DNA from: Pedobacter hartonius
Lineage (GTDB): Bacteria > Bacteroidota > Bacteroidia > Sphingobacteriales > Sphingobacteriaceae
Length of the DNA stretch: 64,000 nt
Assembly (NCBI RefSeq): GCF_900107535.1
Contig: NZ_FNRA01000005.1
Location: 1 to 64,000, forward strand
Direction of reading: 5' to 3'
Position numbers and translations under genes: made by a program. Position 1 is the stretch's first letter, and each line of letters opens with the position of its first letter. This document shows positions 34,778 to 44,299 of the stretch, in pieces. Under the pieces are notes generated by a model. It saw only the letters and a list, made by a program, of their open reading frames with translations, searched no databases and was not told the DNA's origin.

Positions 34778-37579
34778 ATGGATTACCAATTTAAAGAAAT
34801 AGAGCAGAAGTGGCAGCAGTTTTGGGCGGAAAACCAAACGTTTAAGGCAGAGAATAATTCTGCAAAACCTAAATTTTATGTGCTGGATATGTTTCCATAC
34901 CCTTCAGGGGCTGGTTTACATGTTGGCCATCCGCTGGGTTACATTGCATCTGATATATTTTCAAGATATAAAAGAATAAAAGGATTTAATGTGCTGCATC
35001 CTATGGGGTACGACTCATTCGGGTTACCTGCCGAACAATATGCGATACAAACAGGTCAGCACCCTGCATTAACTACTGAGGTAAATATCAATACTTACAG
35101 GCGCCAGCTGGATCAGATCGGGTTTTCTTTCGACTGGAGCAGGGAACTGCGCACCAGTGAGGCCGACTATTACAAATGGACGCAATGGATTTTTATGCAG
35201 CTGTTCAATTCATGGTATAACCTGGATACGGACAAGGCTGAAGATATCAGTACGCTGATCGAAAAGTTCAATATTTCGGGCAGTGCCGATGTAAGGGCGG
35301 TTTGTGACGAAGAGGTGAAAAGCTTTATGCCGGGCGACTGGGCAACGATGACCGCGGAGGAAAAACAGGAAGAACTGCTGAAATACCGGTTAACTTACCT
35401 GAGAGAAAGTACCGTGAACTGGTGCGCAGCACTGGGAACGGTACTGGCCAATGATGAGGTGAAAGAAGGATACTCTGAACGTGGCGGCCATCCCGTAGAG
35501 CAGAAGAAGATGATGCAATGGAGCATGCGTATTTCGGCCTATGCCGAGCGTTTGCTGCAAGGACTCAATACGATCGACTGGCCGGAGCCGGTAAAAGAGA
35601 TGCAGCGTAACTGGATCGGGAAAAGTGTGGGAGCAAGTGTGCGCTTCAATATTGAAGCCCGCGAAGGTGCAGAAGTTCCTGCAGATTACATTGAGGTGTT
35701 TACTACTCGTGTAGATACGATATTCGGGGTTTCCTACCTTGTACTGGCACCGGAGCATGAGCTGGTTCCTTTTGTAACTACGCCGGCACAGCACGATGCG
35801 GTTAAAAATTATATCGCACAGACAAAGAAAAAGTCTGAGTTAGACCGCATGGCAGATACGAAAACCGTTTCCGGAGCATTTACAGGAAGTTATGTGATCA
35901 ACCCCGTTAGTGCTGAACGCGTACAACTGTGGATTGCCGATTACGTACTTGCCGGTTATGGTACAGGTGCGGTAATGGGCGTGCCAAGCGGTGACCAGCG
36001 TGACTGGCTGTTTGCAAAACATTTTAATCTGCCTGTAGTGCAGATCCTGGACGGACAGAAAGACATCGAAGTTCAGGCTGACCCTACTAAAGAAGGCCTG
36101 TATATCAATTCCGGCTTTATCAATGGAATGGCCTATGCCGAAGCAGTGAAAACACTGAACAGCTGGCTGGAAGAAAAGAAAGTAGGTAAGGCTAAAGTTA
36201 ACTACCGCATGCGCGATGCCATATTTGGCCGTCAGCGTTACTGGGGAGAGCCTATCCCCGTATATTTTAAAGAGGGAATCCCTTACCTGATCAAAGCCGA
36301 AGAATTGCCGCTGTTATTGCCTGAGATCGATAAGTACCTGCCAACGGAAACCGGTGAGCCACCGTTGGGAAGGGCTGAAAACTGGAGCTATGAGGACCAG
36401 TATATCTATGAGTTGAGCACCATGCCGGGATGGGCAGGATCCAGCTGGTACTGGTACCGCTATATGGATGCGCAGAATAAAACTGAATTTGCTTCGAAAG
36501 AAGCCATTGCATACTGGAAGGATGTGGATCTGTATATCGGCGGATCGGAACATGCTACAGGGCACCTGTTATACAGCCGCTTCTGGAATAAGTTTTTGAA
36601 AGATCTTGGTTATGTAAATGAAGAGGAGCCTTTCAAAAAGCTGATCAACCAGGGAATGATCCAGGGACGGAGCAATTTTGTGTACCGCGTGATTGAAGCA
36701 AATGGAAGGGCTACAAATACGCTGGTTTCTCATGGATTGAAAGACCAGTACAAAACTTCTGCCTTGCATGTGGATGTGAATATTGTAGACAATGAGATCC
36801 TGAACATTGAAAAGTTTAAGCTTTTCAGGCCTGAGTTTACCGGTGCAGCATTTATCCTTGAAAACGGAAAATATATCTGTGGCGTAGAGGTAGAGAAAAT
36901 GTCTAAGTCTAAATTCAACGTGGTGAACCCTGATGTGCTGATCAGCAGTTATGGTGCAGATACGCTGAGGATGTACGAAATGTTCCTGGGGCCGCTGGAA
37001 CAAAGCAAACCATGGAATACCAATGGTATTGAAGGTGTGTTTAAATTTCTGCGCAAGTTCTGGCGTCTGTTCCATAACGATGCCTGGGAATTTAATGTGA
37101 ACGATGAGGAACCAACAAAGGCAGAACTGAAGGCCTTGCATAAGATCATCAAAAAGGTGCAGGAAGATATCGAGCGTTTCTCGTTCAATACTTCGGTATC
37201 CAGCTTTATGATTGCTGTGAATGAGCTGACTGATCTTAAATGTAATAAACGTAGTATCCTGCAGGACCTGGTGATCGTGCTTTCACCATATGCACCGCAT
37301 ATTACTGAAGAACTCTGGTCATTATTAGGTAACAAGGAAAGTTTATCCTTTGCAGTTTACCCGGTGTTTAACCCGGCGTATATGGTGGAGGATGAGTTTA
37401 GTTATCCTGTTTCCGTGAATGGGAAAACGAGGTTGAATATCAACCTGAGCCTGGCACTGGATGCTGCGGCAATTGAGGAGATCGTACTTGCGGATGAGCA
37501 GGTGCAGAAGTACCTTGATGGCAAGACGCCGAAGAAGGTGATCGTGGTGAAGGGGAGGATTGTTAACCTGGTGGTTTAA
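34778..37579 (+). CDS. leuS: Leucyl-tRNA synthetase
   Basis: Class I aminoacyl-tRNA synthetase of 933 residues. The HIGH motif reads HVGH at residues 48-51 and the KMSKS loop is intact (EKMSKSKFN, near residue 708). The CP1 editing domain is present (region with GTGAVMGVPSGDQRD near residues 392-406). An added stretch lies before KMSKS, as is common in Bacteroidota enzymes. Single gene, divergent from ftsX across 182 bases. Confidence 0.97.
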   Translation: MDYQFKEIEQKWQQFWAENQTFKAENNSAKPKFYVLDMFPYPSGAGLHVGHPLGYIASDIFSRYKRIKGFNVLHPMGYDSFGLPAEQYAIQTGQHPALTTEVNINTYRRQLDQIGFSFDWSRELRTSEADYYKWTQWIFMQLFNSWYNLDTDKAEDISTLIEKFNISGSADVRAVCDEEVKSFMPGDWATMTAEEKQEELLKYRLTYLRESTVNWCAALGTVLANDEVKEGYSERGGHPVEQKKMMQWSMRISAYAERLLQGLNTIDWPEPVKEMQRNWIGKSVGASVRFNIEAREGAEVPADYIEVFTTRVDTIFGVSYLVLAPEHELVPFVTTPAQHDAVKNYIAQTKKKSELDRMADTKTVSGAFTGSYVINPVSAERVQLWIADYVLAGYGTGAVMGVPSGDQRDWLFAKHFNLPVVQILDGQKDIEVQADPTKEGLYINSGFINGMAYAEAVKTLNSWLEEKKVGKAKVNYRMRDAIFGRQRYWGEPIPVYFKEGIPYLIKAEELPLLLPEIDKYLPTETGEPPLGRAENWSYEDQYIYELSTMPGWAGSSWYWYRYMDAQNKTEFASKEAIAYWKDVDLYIGGSEHATGHLLYSRFWNKFLKDLGYVNEEEPFKKLINQGMIQGRSNFVYRVIEANGRATNTLVSHGLKDQYKTSALHVDVNIVDNEILNIEKFKLFRPEFTGAAFILENGKYICGVEVEKMSKSKFNVVNPDVLISSYGADTLRMYEMFLGPLEQSKPWNTNGIEGVFKFLRKFWRLFHNDAWEFNVNDEEPTKAELKALHKIIKKVQEDIERFSFNTSVSSFMIAVNELTDLKCNKRSILQDLVIVLSPYAPHITEELWSLLGNKESLSFAVYPVFNPAYMVEDEFSYPVSVNGKTRLNINLSLALDAAAIEEIVLADEQVQKYLDGKTPKKVIVVKGRIVNLVV

Positions 37580-37709
37580 TCCGGTCAAACCATCAACTTA
37601 TCCATTAATTAATGACTTAATTATATGGCTATCGTATCTTATTTGTTTTTTTCTGGATATGGAAAACTTCAACTGATTTATTGTTTAAGAATTGATAATC
37701 TTTGTTTAG

Positions 37710-37957
37710 ATGATTCTTTCAGAACAGCACATCGGTTATATTAAGAATTTTTTTTCTGGTCGTCCGGTTATAAAGGCATATGTATTTGGTTCATTCATAC
37801 CACACCCATTGGAATGAAATTTTTTTCTTATCAGGATGAACTTGAGCAGATTTTGCAGAAAAAAGTTGACCTTGTTAGTTATGAAGGTTTATCCAAATAT
37901 GTGAAACCCTTTGTTGATAAAGATAAGGTCCTGATCTATGAAAGGCAGATTAGGTGA
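37710..37957 (+). pseudogene. Broken MntA-type nucleotidyltransferase antitoxin
   Basis: Begins ATG ATT CTT and reads as a minimal nucleotidyltransferase up to the motif VFGSF, then reaches a TGA at about 37815. The frame then continues elsewhere with KFFSYQDELEQILQ and ends YERQIR-stop at 37957. The middle part, which should hold the catalytic GSxxx...DxD residues, is deleted. It overlaps the start of the HepT remnant by 20 bases, the standard arrangement of MntA-HepT modules. Confidence 0.75.
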
Positions 37958-38283
37958 TAAATTAAGGTTACAGCATATTCTTGATTCAATTTGCGAAATT
38001 GAAAATTATCTTTATGATGTTACTATCGAGCAATTTTTGGGAATTCAGAGAAACGTTTTGCAACTATAGAACAAATCGAGATTATTGGAGAGGCATGTAA
38101 TGCCATTACAAACGAGTTGAAGTCTGCTCATACGGATATTCCGTGGAGAGCAATAATAGGTTTCAGGAATATGTCAATTCATGAATATTCGGACTGAACT
38201 TGCAGCTTGTCTGGGAGATTGCTAAGAATGATCTTCCGGAGCTTAAGGAAAAAATGCAAATGCTGTTGGACTCATCTATATAA
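37938..38283 (+). pseudogene. Broken HepT (DUF86) HEPN toxin
   Basis: Reads as a complete HepT protein with two one-base deletions, one near 38042 (GGAATTC for GGAAATTC) and one near 38186 (TATTCGG for TATTTCGG). Between them lies the conserved HEPN motif RNMSIHEY, the R-x4-H-x-Y of HepT RNases or AMPylation targets. After the second lesion the family C terminus continues (VWEIAKNDLPELKEKM). Single-base losses in both partners show that the whole toxin-antitoxin module is dead. Confidence 0.8.
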
Positions 38284-38334
38284 TTGATGATCCCCGGATG
38301 ATCTCCTGAATGTACTGCAGGAGGATTACCCTTT

Positions 38335-38412
38335 AAAAAAAAAGAGTACGCTATCAAGGCCTTTTGCTGCGCTTCAGCAGCAAGCAGCATTGATAGCGTA
38401 CTCTTATTTTAA
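38335..38412. repeat. Long hairpin, family copy B, between hepT remnant and susD
   Basis: The core stem AAGAGTACGCTATCAA (38342-38357) pairs with 38390-38405, and one mismatch further in the pairing resumes to leave a 26-nt interior at 38361-38386. That interior has the same TGCTGCGCTTCAGCAGCA core as copy A, in the same orientation, two bases shorter. A and T runs lie at the two ends. The arms differ from those of the other copies. Confidence 0.88.
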
Positions 38413-38436
38413 CTCAAAAAATCTCCCAAAGGGAAC

Positions 38437-40035
38437 CTACTGCAGAATCCACATGACGCCGTTAATATCGTCATTACCCGCGAACTGGCTTTGTAAAGCC
38501 TTATTATAGTTCGCTGTGTTAGATGTTCTTTCAGACACCGGATATTGGAATCTCGTAGCGATACGTGTTCCGTTACCCGTGCCGGGGCCTGTAGTGAAAG
38601 TTGGAACGCCTGTTCTGCGGTTAGTGAAATACGACTCCAGACCTGAATGGCGGAAAAGGGCAATGTATTTCTGTTGCAGGATCCTGGTCAGGCCTGTACT
38701 GCCAGCCGCATATTGAACCAATGGCTGGGCGTAATAAGCATCGAAGTTTGCAGTGATGCTATAGTTGTCGTAGTTCGATGCCTTGGTTACATCCGTTGAT
38801 CCCGGACGGTAGAAATAAGCAATAAAAATGCCATTATCAGGTATACCATAGCCAGTCATCGAAGCTTTGATCCCTGCTTTGTAATAGGTTGATGCATCTC
38901 CTGCTGCCCAGCCACGGTTAATTCCTTCTGCAATGTTAAATTGCTGTTCTGCATAACCGATTTGTATGGTAGGCTCACCGGTGAATGTTGAATAGTAGTG
39001 CTTTCTGTTGATGAATGAATATTTCTGCAGCCCGGCGTTATTGTACATGATACTTAAATCCAGTCCGGCGTCCGCTCCGATAAATGAATTGAAATCTGTA
39101 GGACTCTGTTTCAGTACATCTACTGCATCACGTGAGGGCTCAGCAGTAACAAAAACCCTTGGGTCTTTTAACTGGGTCAGCAGGCTGACATAAGTGGCAG
39201 ACATATTTTTACGGGAACCGCTCTGCCCAAAGTTGTTGGGGTTTGAAGGGTAAAAATTGCTTGGAGTAACATACGTATACTGCATATTGTCATCCACACC
39301 AGACATCAATGGATATTTGGCGGGATTGTTCAGTACCGACGCAAATTGTGCAGCTATATTCAGATCTGCATCAGCTGTTTTTTTGCTCAGTTCAACCAGC
39401 AGGCGTAACCTGAGCGCATTAACAGCTTTCTGCCATTTGCTGAGGTCATTGCCATAGAAGATGTCGTTATTCAGCGCAGCACCTTCTCCCGTACCGCCTG
39501 CCGAGGGGTTAGCGATCAGCTGTGTCATATCGGTATTTGCGCTTTCAAGCCAGGCCAGTGACTGCACCATTACTGCTTTTTGAGTGTCATAGACAGGCTC
39601 CAGGGTATTCAGTCCCTGCAGTGCCTGTGACATCGGGATGTCTCCCATTTCCAGGCTCATCTTACTGAAAAAATAGGCTTTGAAAAACTTACCTACTGCT
39701 TCATATGGATTGACAGCTGCGCCACCGGTATTTGTTGCTGCAGTTTCCATAGCAGTTACATTTTTTAATGCAGAATAATAATCATCCCCGCTGGCAAAAT
39801 CATATCTGTTATTGCCATAGTAATCATAGTTGTACAGGTAGTACTGGTCATAAATCTCCGGTTGTTTCTCCGGAAGATCAGCCATGCTGTTCATTATACC
39901 GTTAAAAAGTAAAGAAGCAGGTACCGTAGAAGGCTTGTTATTGTTTTTTGTTAAGTCGTCAAAACTCTTTTTGCAACTTGTTGCTGCCAGTATAATTAAT
40001 AGGGGCAGTATATATATTTTAATGTTTGTTTTCAT
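38437..40035 (-). CDS. SusD/RagB-like outer-membrane lipoprotein
   Basis: 532 residues with a lipoprotein signal peptide (hydrophobic core, then LAATSC with Cys21). The rest matches the SusD-like fold of tetratricopeptide helices, closer to the SusD-like_2 group by its N terminus. It forms the lid of the SusC channel encoded five bases upstream. Its neighbours are phosphonate enzymes rather than glycosidases, so the cargo may be a phosphonate-bearing molecule; that is inference. Confidence 0.88.
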   Translation of the reverse strand: MKTNIKIYILPLLIILAATSCKKSFDDLTKNNNKPSTVPASLLFNGIMNSMADLPEKQPEIYDQYYLYNYDYYGNNRYDFASGDDYYSALKNVTAMETAATNTGGAAVNPYEAVGKFFKAYFFSKMSLEMGDIPMSQALQGLNTLEPVYDTQKAVMVQSLAWLESANTDMTQLIANPSAGGTGEGAALNNDIFYGNDLSKWQKAVNALRLRLLVELSKKTADADLNIAAQFASVLNNPAKYPLMSGVDDNMQYTYVTPSNFYPSNPNNFGQSGSRKNMSATYVSLLTQLKDPRVFVTAEPSRDAVDVLKQSPTDFNSFIGADAGLDLSIMYNNAGLQKYSFINRKHYYSTFTGEPTIQIGYAEQQFNIAEGINRGWAAGDASTYYKAGIKASMTGYGIPDNGIFIAYFYRPGSTDVTKASNYDNYSITANFDAYYAQPLVQYAAGSTGLTRILQQKYIALFRHSGLESYFTNRRTGVPTFTTGPGTGNGTRIATRFQYPVSERTSNTANYNKALQSQFAGNDDINGVMWILQ

Positions 40036-40040
40036 AGATC

Positions 40041-43000
40041 TTAGAATGAAAGGTTTAAATTGAAACCATAGCTGCGTACTGTGGGCGACTGTAAGCCCGT
40101 AGTATTGGTGGCGTAGTTGTATTGATCAAGGTCCACATCTTTAAATCTCTTGTCTTTGTAGAAATACAGCAGGTTCCGTCCGTAGATAGAAGCAGATGCT
40201 TTTTTAATGAATGACTTCTCCAGGTATTTCTTGGGAAGTTCATATCCCAGGGTTACTTCGCGCAGTTTAGCGTAAGTTTTGCTCATCAGGTTGGCCTCGT
40301 CAGCATTGTAGTACTGACTTACATAACCCTGTACAAGAGATGTTTTCGTATTGGGCGAATATTGCAGGTCGCCATAGTTCAGTACTGCACCAGTTGCCGA
40401 GTTGTAATTGATTGCTTTTCCGTTAGAGATCACTACACCCTCGCCTACATAAGAACCACTATAGTTGTCTTTACCATAGTTTAGCCAATCCTGGTAGCGT
40501 GCAGCGCCCAGTGCGCCTTCAGCAGTCTCAATGTTACTACCTCCGCGCAGGGTTTTATTGTGCACATAATCTACAATCACACCGCCTACTGATCCGTCAA
40601 ACTGGAAGCCTAAGCTCAGGCTCTTGTAATGGAAGGTATTTGAAATGCTCCAGGCAAACTTTGCATTTTCATTGCCGAGATTTTGCAGCACCGGATTGAT
40701 CAGTGGTTTACCTGATGCATCATTGATAATCTGCCCATCCTGGGTCCTAACAAATGCAGTTCCGTATAATTTATCTGTGCGGTCGCCTTCCTTAAAGAAG
40801 GTTTTATAAACACCCTGTCCCGAAGGCAGTTCCTTGTAAACTTCTTTAAAGGTAGAGATGTTAACCATTACGTCCCAGCTAAAACCGGTTGAAGTCCTGA
40901 TTGGATTTCCGGTAAGGGAGCCTTCATAACCTGTTTTCTTGGTTTTTAAAGCATTGATATATTCAGTAGTATAACCTGTACTTGTTGATATCGTATTGGC
41001 TAATATTTGCGGCCCGTCGATATACTGGAAAGCGGTACCGCTAAAACCCAAACGGTTTTTTAAGAATTTGATGTCAAAACCTTCTTCATAGTTTAAGCGT
41101 GTAGAGGTTTTGATTCCATTCTGAAACAGATAGTCAGAGGCGTATCCGGCAGGCTGGCTGTTATAAGGTTTGGTAGATGAATATGAACTTACCAAAGAAT
41201 AATCGGGGCCATTGTATGGAGATTTATACGTTGTTCCGTATCCGAGCGGGTTATAAAACAGGGGATCAACACCTGAGGTTGTTCCGCCCAACACTGAAAT
41301 AGAGTTGTACGGAGCGGGGCCAATCGTAGTAGATGTAGCATCAGATTTGATACTTGAATAGGATACGCGGCCTTTTAAATAAGATATTACTGCCGGAAGT
41401 TTAATATAATCAGATACGACTGTCGCTAGTGACAGACTCGGGTAATAATAGGTAGTTGGTGTCTGGAAAGCTGAAGATTTATCTATCCGGCCTGTGCTGG
41501 ATAACGTAGCATATTTTCCGAAACTTGCATCTAACGAGTAGTAAGCACTCAGTACACGCAGCTGAGAGTTAAAACTGGTAGACTGTATGGCGTTTTTAGA
41601 GTTACTGAAAGTATATACTTCAGGTACGCTTAAATAATCTGTTGAGGTCCAGCTTGAGTTGTATTTGAAGCTCCTCATGTTTCCGCCCAGTACACCGGAC
41701 AGGTTCAGGAACTTTTTAACGGTATAATCATAGTTCAGCATTACCTCTGTATTGTTGTCAAACAGGTCTCTGCGGTCTTCACGGTAATCTCCCTGGTTTC
41801 CTTCACGTCCGTAAGGGTGGGCAGAATAGGGCAGTTTCTCGGTACGGAGAATGTTATAAGTATCAATCTGTGAACGCAAAGTTGCATTCAGGTTGTCATT
41901 GATCTTATAGTTGCCTGAAAAATATCCGTAAAGATCGTTCTTATAATGTCCTCGGGTCCATTCTTTTACCAGTAACCAGGGGTTATGGTAACGTGTATAT
42001 TCTGCAAATTGCGATTGTACACCTTCTTTACCTGGCTGCCATATTGCTTTAATATCAGGGGCATTCACATCCCAGTCGGCGCCTGTCCATATTGCAAGGT
42101 TATAAATGATACTATTGGGACCATATTGTACGTCAGGGAAGTTATCAGTTGTTTGTCTGTTGAAATCTACGTTTGCCTCAAACTTCCAGCGCTTGCTTGG
42201 CGTAAACGCTGCATACACATTCAGGTTTGCGATATCCAGGTATTGTTCGGGGATATAGCTCGACTGATGTTGCTGAGAAGCAGAAAAACGGGTTGTATAC
42301 GTATCTCCGGTAGAAGAGAGGGAAATATTGTTATTGGTTTGATAACCTGTTTTTAAAAAGTTTTTCAAGTTGTCTGCACCCCTTGCGGTATATGGAGTGC
42401 CTTGTCTTACACCGTTTACTACAGGGCTGTCATACTGGGGGATCAGCTGACCATTGAAGTAAGGTCCCCAGATATCATAATCAGCATCTACACCACCCGG
42501 TGCCCCGCCTTTACCATCCACAAACTGGTATTGAGTGTTCTCTCCTGCGCCATAAGAATGCTGTATCCTTGGAAAGGCCAGGAACCCTTTGTTGATCACA
42601 GTACTGCTGTTGAAATCTACGGCCAGTCCTTTACCTTCTTTATTGGATTTTTTGGTAGTAATCAGGATTGCTCCGTAAGAGGCGCGGTTACCATAGAGGG
42701 CTGCAGCCGCAGGGCCTTTTAAAACGGTGTAACTTTCAATGTCATCAGGACTGATGTTATAGGTATCAGTATTGATCGGGAAACCATCTACAACATATAG
42801 TGAAATGGTATTTCCCCTGAGGCTTACATTCGGTGAGCCCAGTAATTCAGGAGAAGGACCAACTGATAAACCCGCTACTTTACCGATCAATCCGGTAATG
42901 GGGTTCGGATCGCGGGCGGTAGTCAGGTCGCCGCCTTTCACGGTTTGCGTAGCATAACCGATGCGGCGGGTTTCTTTTTTTATACCCAGCGCGGTAACCA

Positions 43001-43325
43001 CCACTTCGCTCAGCTGACTGCTGTTGCTGATCAGGTTTACTGTCAATGCGGTGTTGCCTGTAATGGTCATTTCTTTCGGATCAAATCCGACGGAGCGGAA
43101 GACCAGTACCTGTCCCGGAGCTGCTGAAATTGTAAAGCGGCCATTCCCATCGGTAGTTGTTCCTTTGTTTGTGCCTTTCAGTACAATGCTGATGCCCGGT
43201 AAGGGCTGATTTGTTTCGTCATTAACCGTACCTGTTATTTGCGATTGTCCGAATGATATCATCGGAGCAATGTAAATTAACAGTATAGTCAACAAAGTTT
43301 TTAACGGTTTGTAAATGTGTCCCAT
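40041..43325 (-). CDS. SusC/RagA-family TonB-linked outer-membrane receptor
   Basis: 1094 residues. Signal peptide, then a carboxypeptidase-D-like regulatory domain (about 30-110), a TonB box region SEVVVTALGIKKE near residue 105-117, a plug domain with RGNTISLYVVDGFP, and a large beta barrel ending in F. It imports large substrates with energy from TonB. A 37-bp element shared with the downstream catabolic operon lies at 43367-43403, 41 bases before its start. It should be transcribed with susD and possibly with the HD oxygenase gene upstream on the same strand. Confidence 0.93.
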   Translation of the reverse strand: MGHIYKPLKTLLTILLIYIAPMISFGQSQITGTVNDETNQPLPGISIVLKGTNKGTTTDGNGRFTISAAPGQVLVFRSVGFDPKEMTITGNTALTVNLISNSSQLSEVVVTALGIKKETRRIGYATQTVKGGDLTTARDPNPITGLIGKVAGLSVGPSPELLGSPNVSLRGNTISLYVVDGFPINTDTYNISPDDIESYTVLKGPAAAALYGNRASYGAILITTKKSNKEGKGLAVDFNSSTVINKGFLAFPRIQHSYGAGENTQYQFVDGKGGAPGGVDADYDIWGPYFNGQLIPQYDSPVVNGVRQGTPYTARGADNLKNFLKTGYQTNNNISLSSTGDTYTTRFSASQQHQSSYIPEQYLDIANLNVYAAFTPSKRWKFEANVDFNRQTTDNFPDVQYGPNSIIYNLAIWTGADWDVNAPDIKAIWQPGKEGVQSQFAEYTRYHNPWLLVKEWTRGHYKNDLYGYFSGNYKINDNLNATLRSQIDTYNILRTEKLPYSAHPYGREGNQGDYREDRRDLFDNNTEVMLNYDYTVKKFLNLSGVLGGNMRSFKYNSSWTSTDYLSVPEVYTFSNSKNAIQSTSFNSQLRVLSAYYSLDASFGKYATLSSTGRIDKSSAFQTPTTYYYPSLSLATVVSDYIKLPAVISYLKGRVSYSSIKSDATSTTIGPAPYNSISVLGGTTSGVDPLFYNPLGYGTTYKSPYNGPDYSLVSSYSSTKPYNSQPAGYASDYLFQNGIKTSTRLNYEEGFDIKFLKNRLGFSGTAFQYIDGPQILANTISTSTGYTTEYINALKTKKTGYEGSLTGNPIRTSTGFSWDVMVNISTFKEVYKELPSGQGVYKTFFKEGDRTDKLYGTAFVRTQDGQIINDASGKPLINPVLQNLGNENAKFAWSISNTFHYKSLSLGFQFDGSVGGVIVDYVHNKTLRGGSNIETAEGALGAARYQDWLNYGKDNYSGSYVGEGVVISNGKAINYNSATGAVLNYGDLQYSPNTKTSLVQGYVSQYYNADEANLMSKTYAKLREVTLGYELPKKYLEKSFIKKASASIYGRNLLYFYKDKRFKDVDLDQYNYATNTTGLQSPTVRSYGFNLNLSF

Positions 43326-43366
43326 CTGCTTATATTTATTTGAGAAATGAAATAGTTTTTTGATGC

Positions 43367-43403
43367 AGCAATACTAAACTTTGTTTATTATTTGTAAACT
43401 AAG
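43367..43403 (-). promoter_or_regulatory. Shared regulatory element, susC copy
   Basis: On the minus strand this reads CTTAGTTTA, four free bases, then TAATAAACAAAG and TTTAGTATTGCT with no break. The same 37-bp element occurs at 44908-44944 ahead of the phosphonatase-like gene, identical at all 33 non-spacer positions. CTTAGTTTA and TAAACAAAG form an imperfect inverted repeat. It may be an operator for the XRE-cupin regulator, or the common promoter itself (TAGTATTG resembles the TAnnTTTG box). Confidence 0.7.
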
Positions 43404-43512
43404 ATTAGGTTAAGTATATCTTAACATTTCATGTCCTAATGGTTAAGCGGATGGGTTCTGGTAATGTACCGCAGATATATATTTTACAATTGCTTAATGT
43501 TAAATTTGTATA

Positions 43513-44094
43513 TTAAAATTCTGTATTGGATAAATGTTTTAGTGACAGTTGTTTGAGGAATGTAATGTTATTAACTTCCAGATGGGTTTCTTTAGCTTTA
43601 TCATCCCAGTAACGCAACTGGATCATGAGAGTGGCATCAGGATGAGATTCAAATTCTGCTGCTTCCTCTGTACTCATTCTTCCGCCCTGAAAGTTTAACG
43701 TAGTTTTGCTGGCATCAGACAGCTTTTCGTAATACTCGGGGAATTTATAGGTGAGATAACGTTTAGCGATGACGTGGCTTTGAACCAGTTGGGTAAGGCG
43801 GTCGGAGAATCCTTTTTCGGAAAGATATTCGGCACCTAGTTTTTCATGGTCTGCCGCTCCCATACCGTCCATGCTGTCTGCCTCATCACTTGCGCAAAGA
43901 TGGCCGATGTCGTGGAAAAACGCGGCCAGTATCACCTCGTCATCATATCCTTCTGCGGAGGCAAGCGCTGCGGCCTGCGACATATGTTCTAACTGGGATA
44001 CAGGTTCTCCGATATAGTCTTCATCTCCATGCTTTTCATACAAAGCAAAGATTTCGTTCACAATGATCTGGGCATTACGTGCGGATACTGGCAT
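43513..44094 (-). CDS. phnZ: PhnZ-type HD-domain phosphonate oxygenase
   Basis: PhnZ is a mixed-valence di-iron oxygenase that cleaves (R)-1-hydroxy-2-aminoethylphosphonate to glycine and phosphate. This 193-residue protein carries every active-site position I recall from PhnZ at a constant shift of three: metal ligands His37, His61, Asp62, His83, His107 and Asp164, and substrate-site Tyr27, Glu30, His65, Lys111, Ser129, Gln136 and Arg161. The comparison is from memory but the offset is uniform. Glu30 fits an amino-bearing substrate. No PhnY hydroxylase is encoded nearby, so the hydroxylated substrate may be imported. The gene is divergent from the XRE-cupin regulator and upstream of susC on the same strand. 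A related HD phosphonate oxygenase (TmpB-like) is the alternative. Confidence 0.82.
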   Translation of the reverse strand: MPVSARNAQIIVNEIFALYEKHGDEDYIGEPVSQLEHMSQAAALASAEGYDDEVILAAFFHDIGHLCASDEADSMDGMGAADHEKLGAEYLSEKGFSDRLTQLVQSHVIAKRYLTYKFPEYYEKLSDASKTTLNFQGGRMSTEEAAEFESHPDATLMIQLRYWDDKAKETHLEVNNITFLKQLSLKHLSNTEF

Positions 44095-44235
44095 ATGATT
44101 TTTGTTTTTAGCAAAGAAAAATTCTCTATGTTATGTTATTGTTATGTCAGTGCTATATAATGAGCACGGTCAGATTAACCTCTTGTTTTACAATTGTTTG
44201 TTGTTTTCTGTTTATGGTGTAGTAAGTCCGTGATT

Positions 44236-44267
44236 ATTGTCATGGGCCGAATTATTTTATATTTTTG
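44236..44267 (+). promoter_or_regulatory. Promoter of the XRE-cupin regulator gene
   Basis: ATTG (44236-44239) and TATTTTTG (44260-44267) are separated by 20 bases, which fits the Bacteroidota -33/-7 arrangement. The ATG follows 32 bases later. The rest of the 205-base gap to the phnZ-type gene shows no further motif. Confidence 0.55.
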
Positions 44268-44299
44268 CGGCGTTTGATAAAAGAAAATATTAAAGGACA

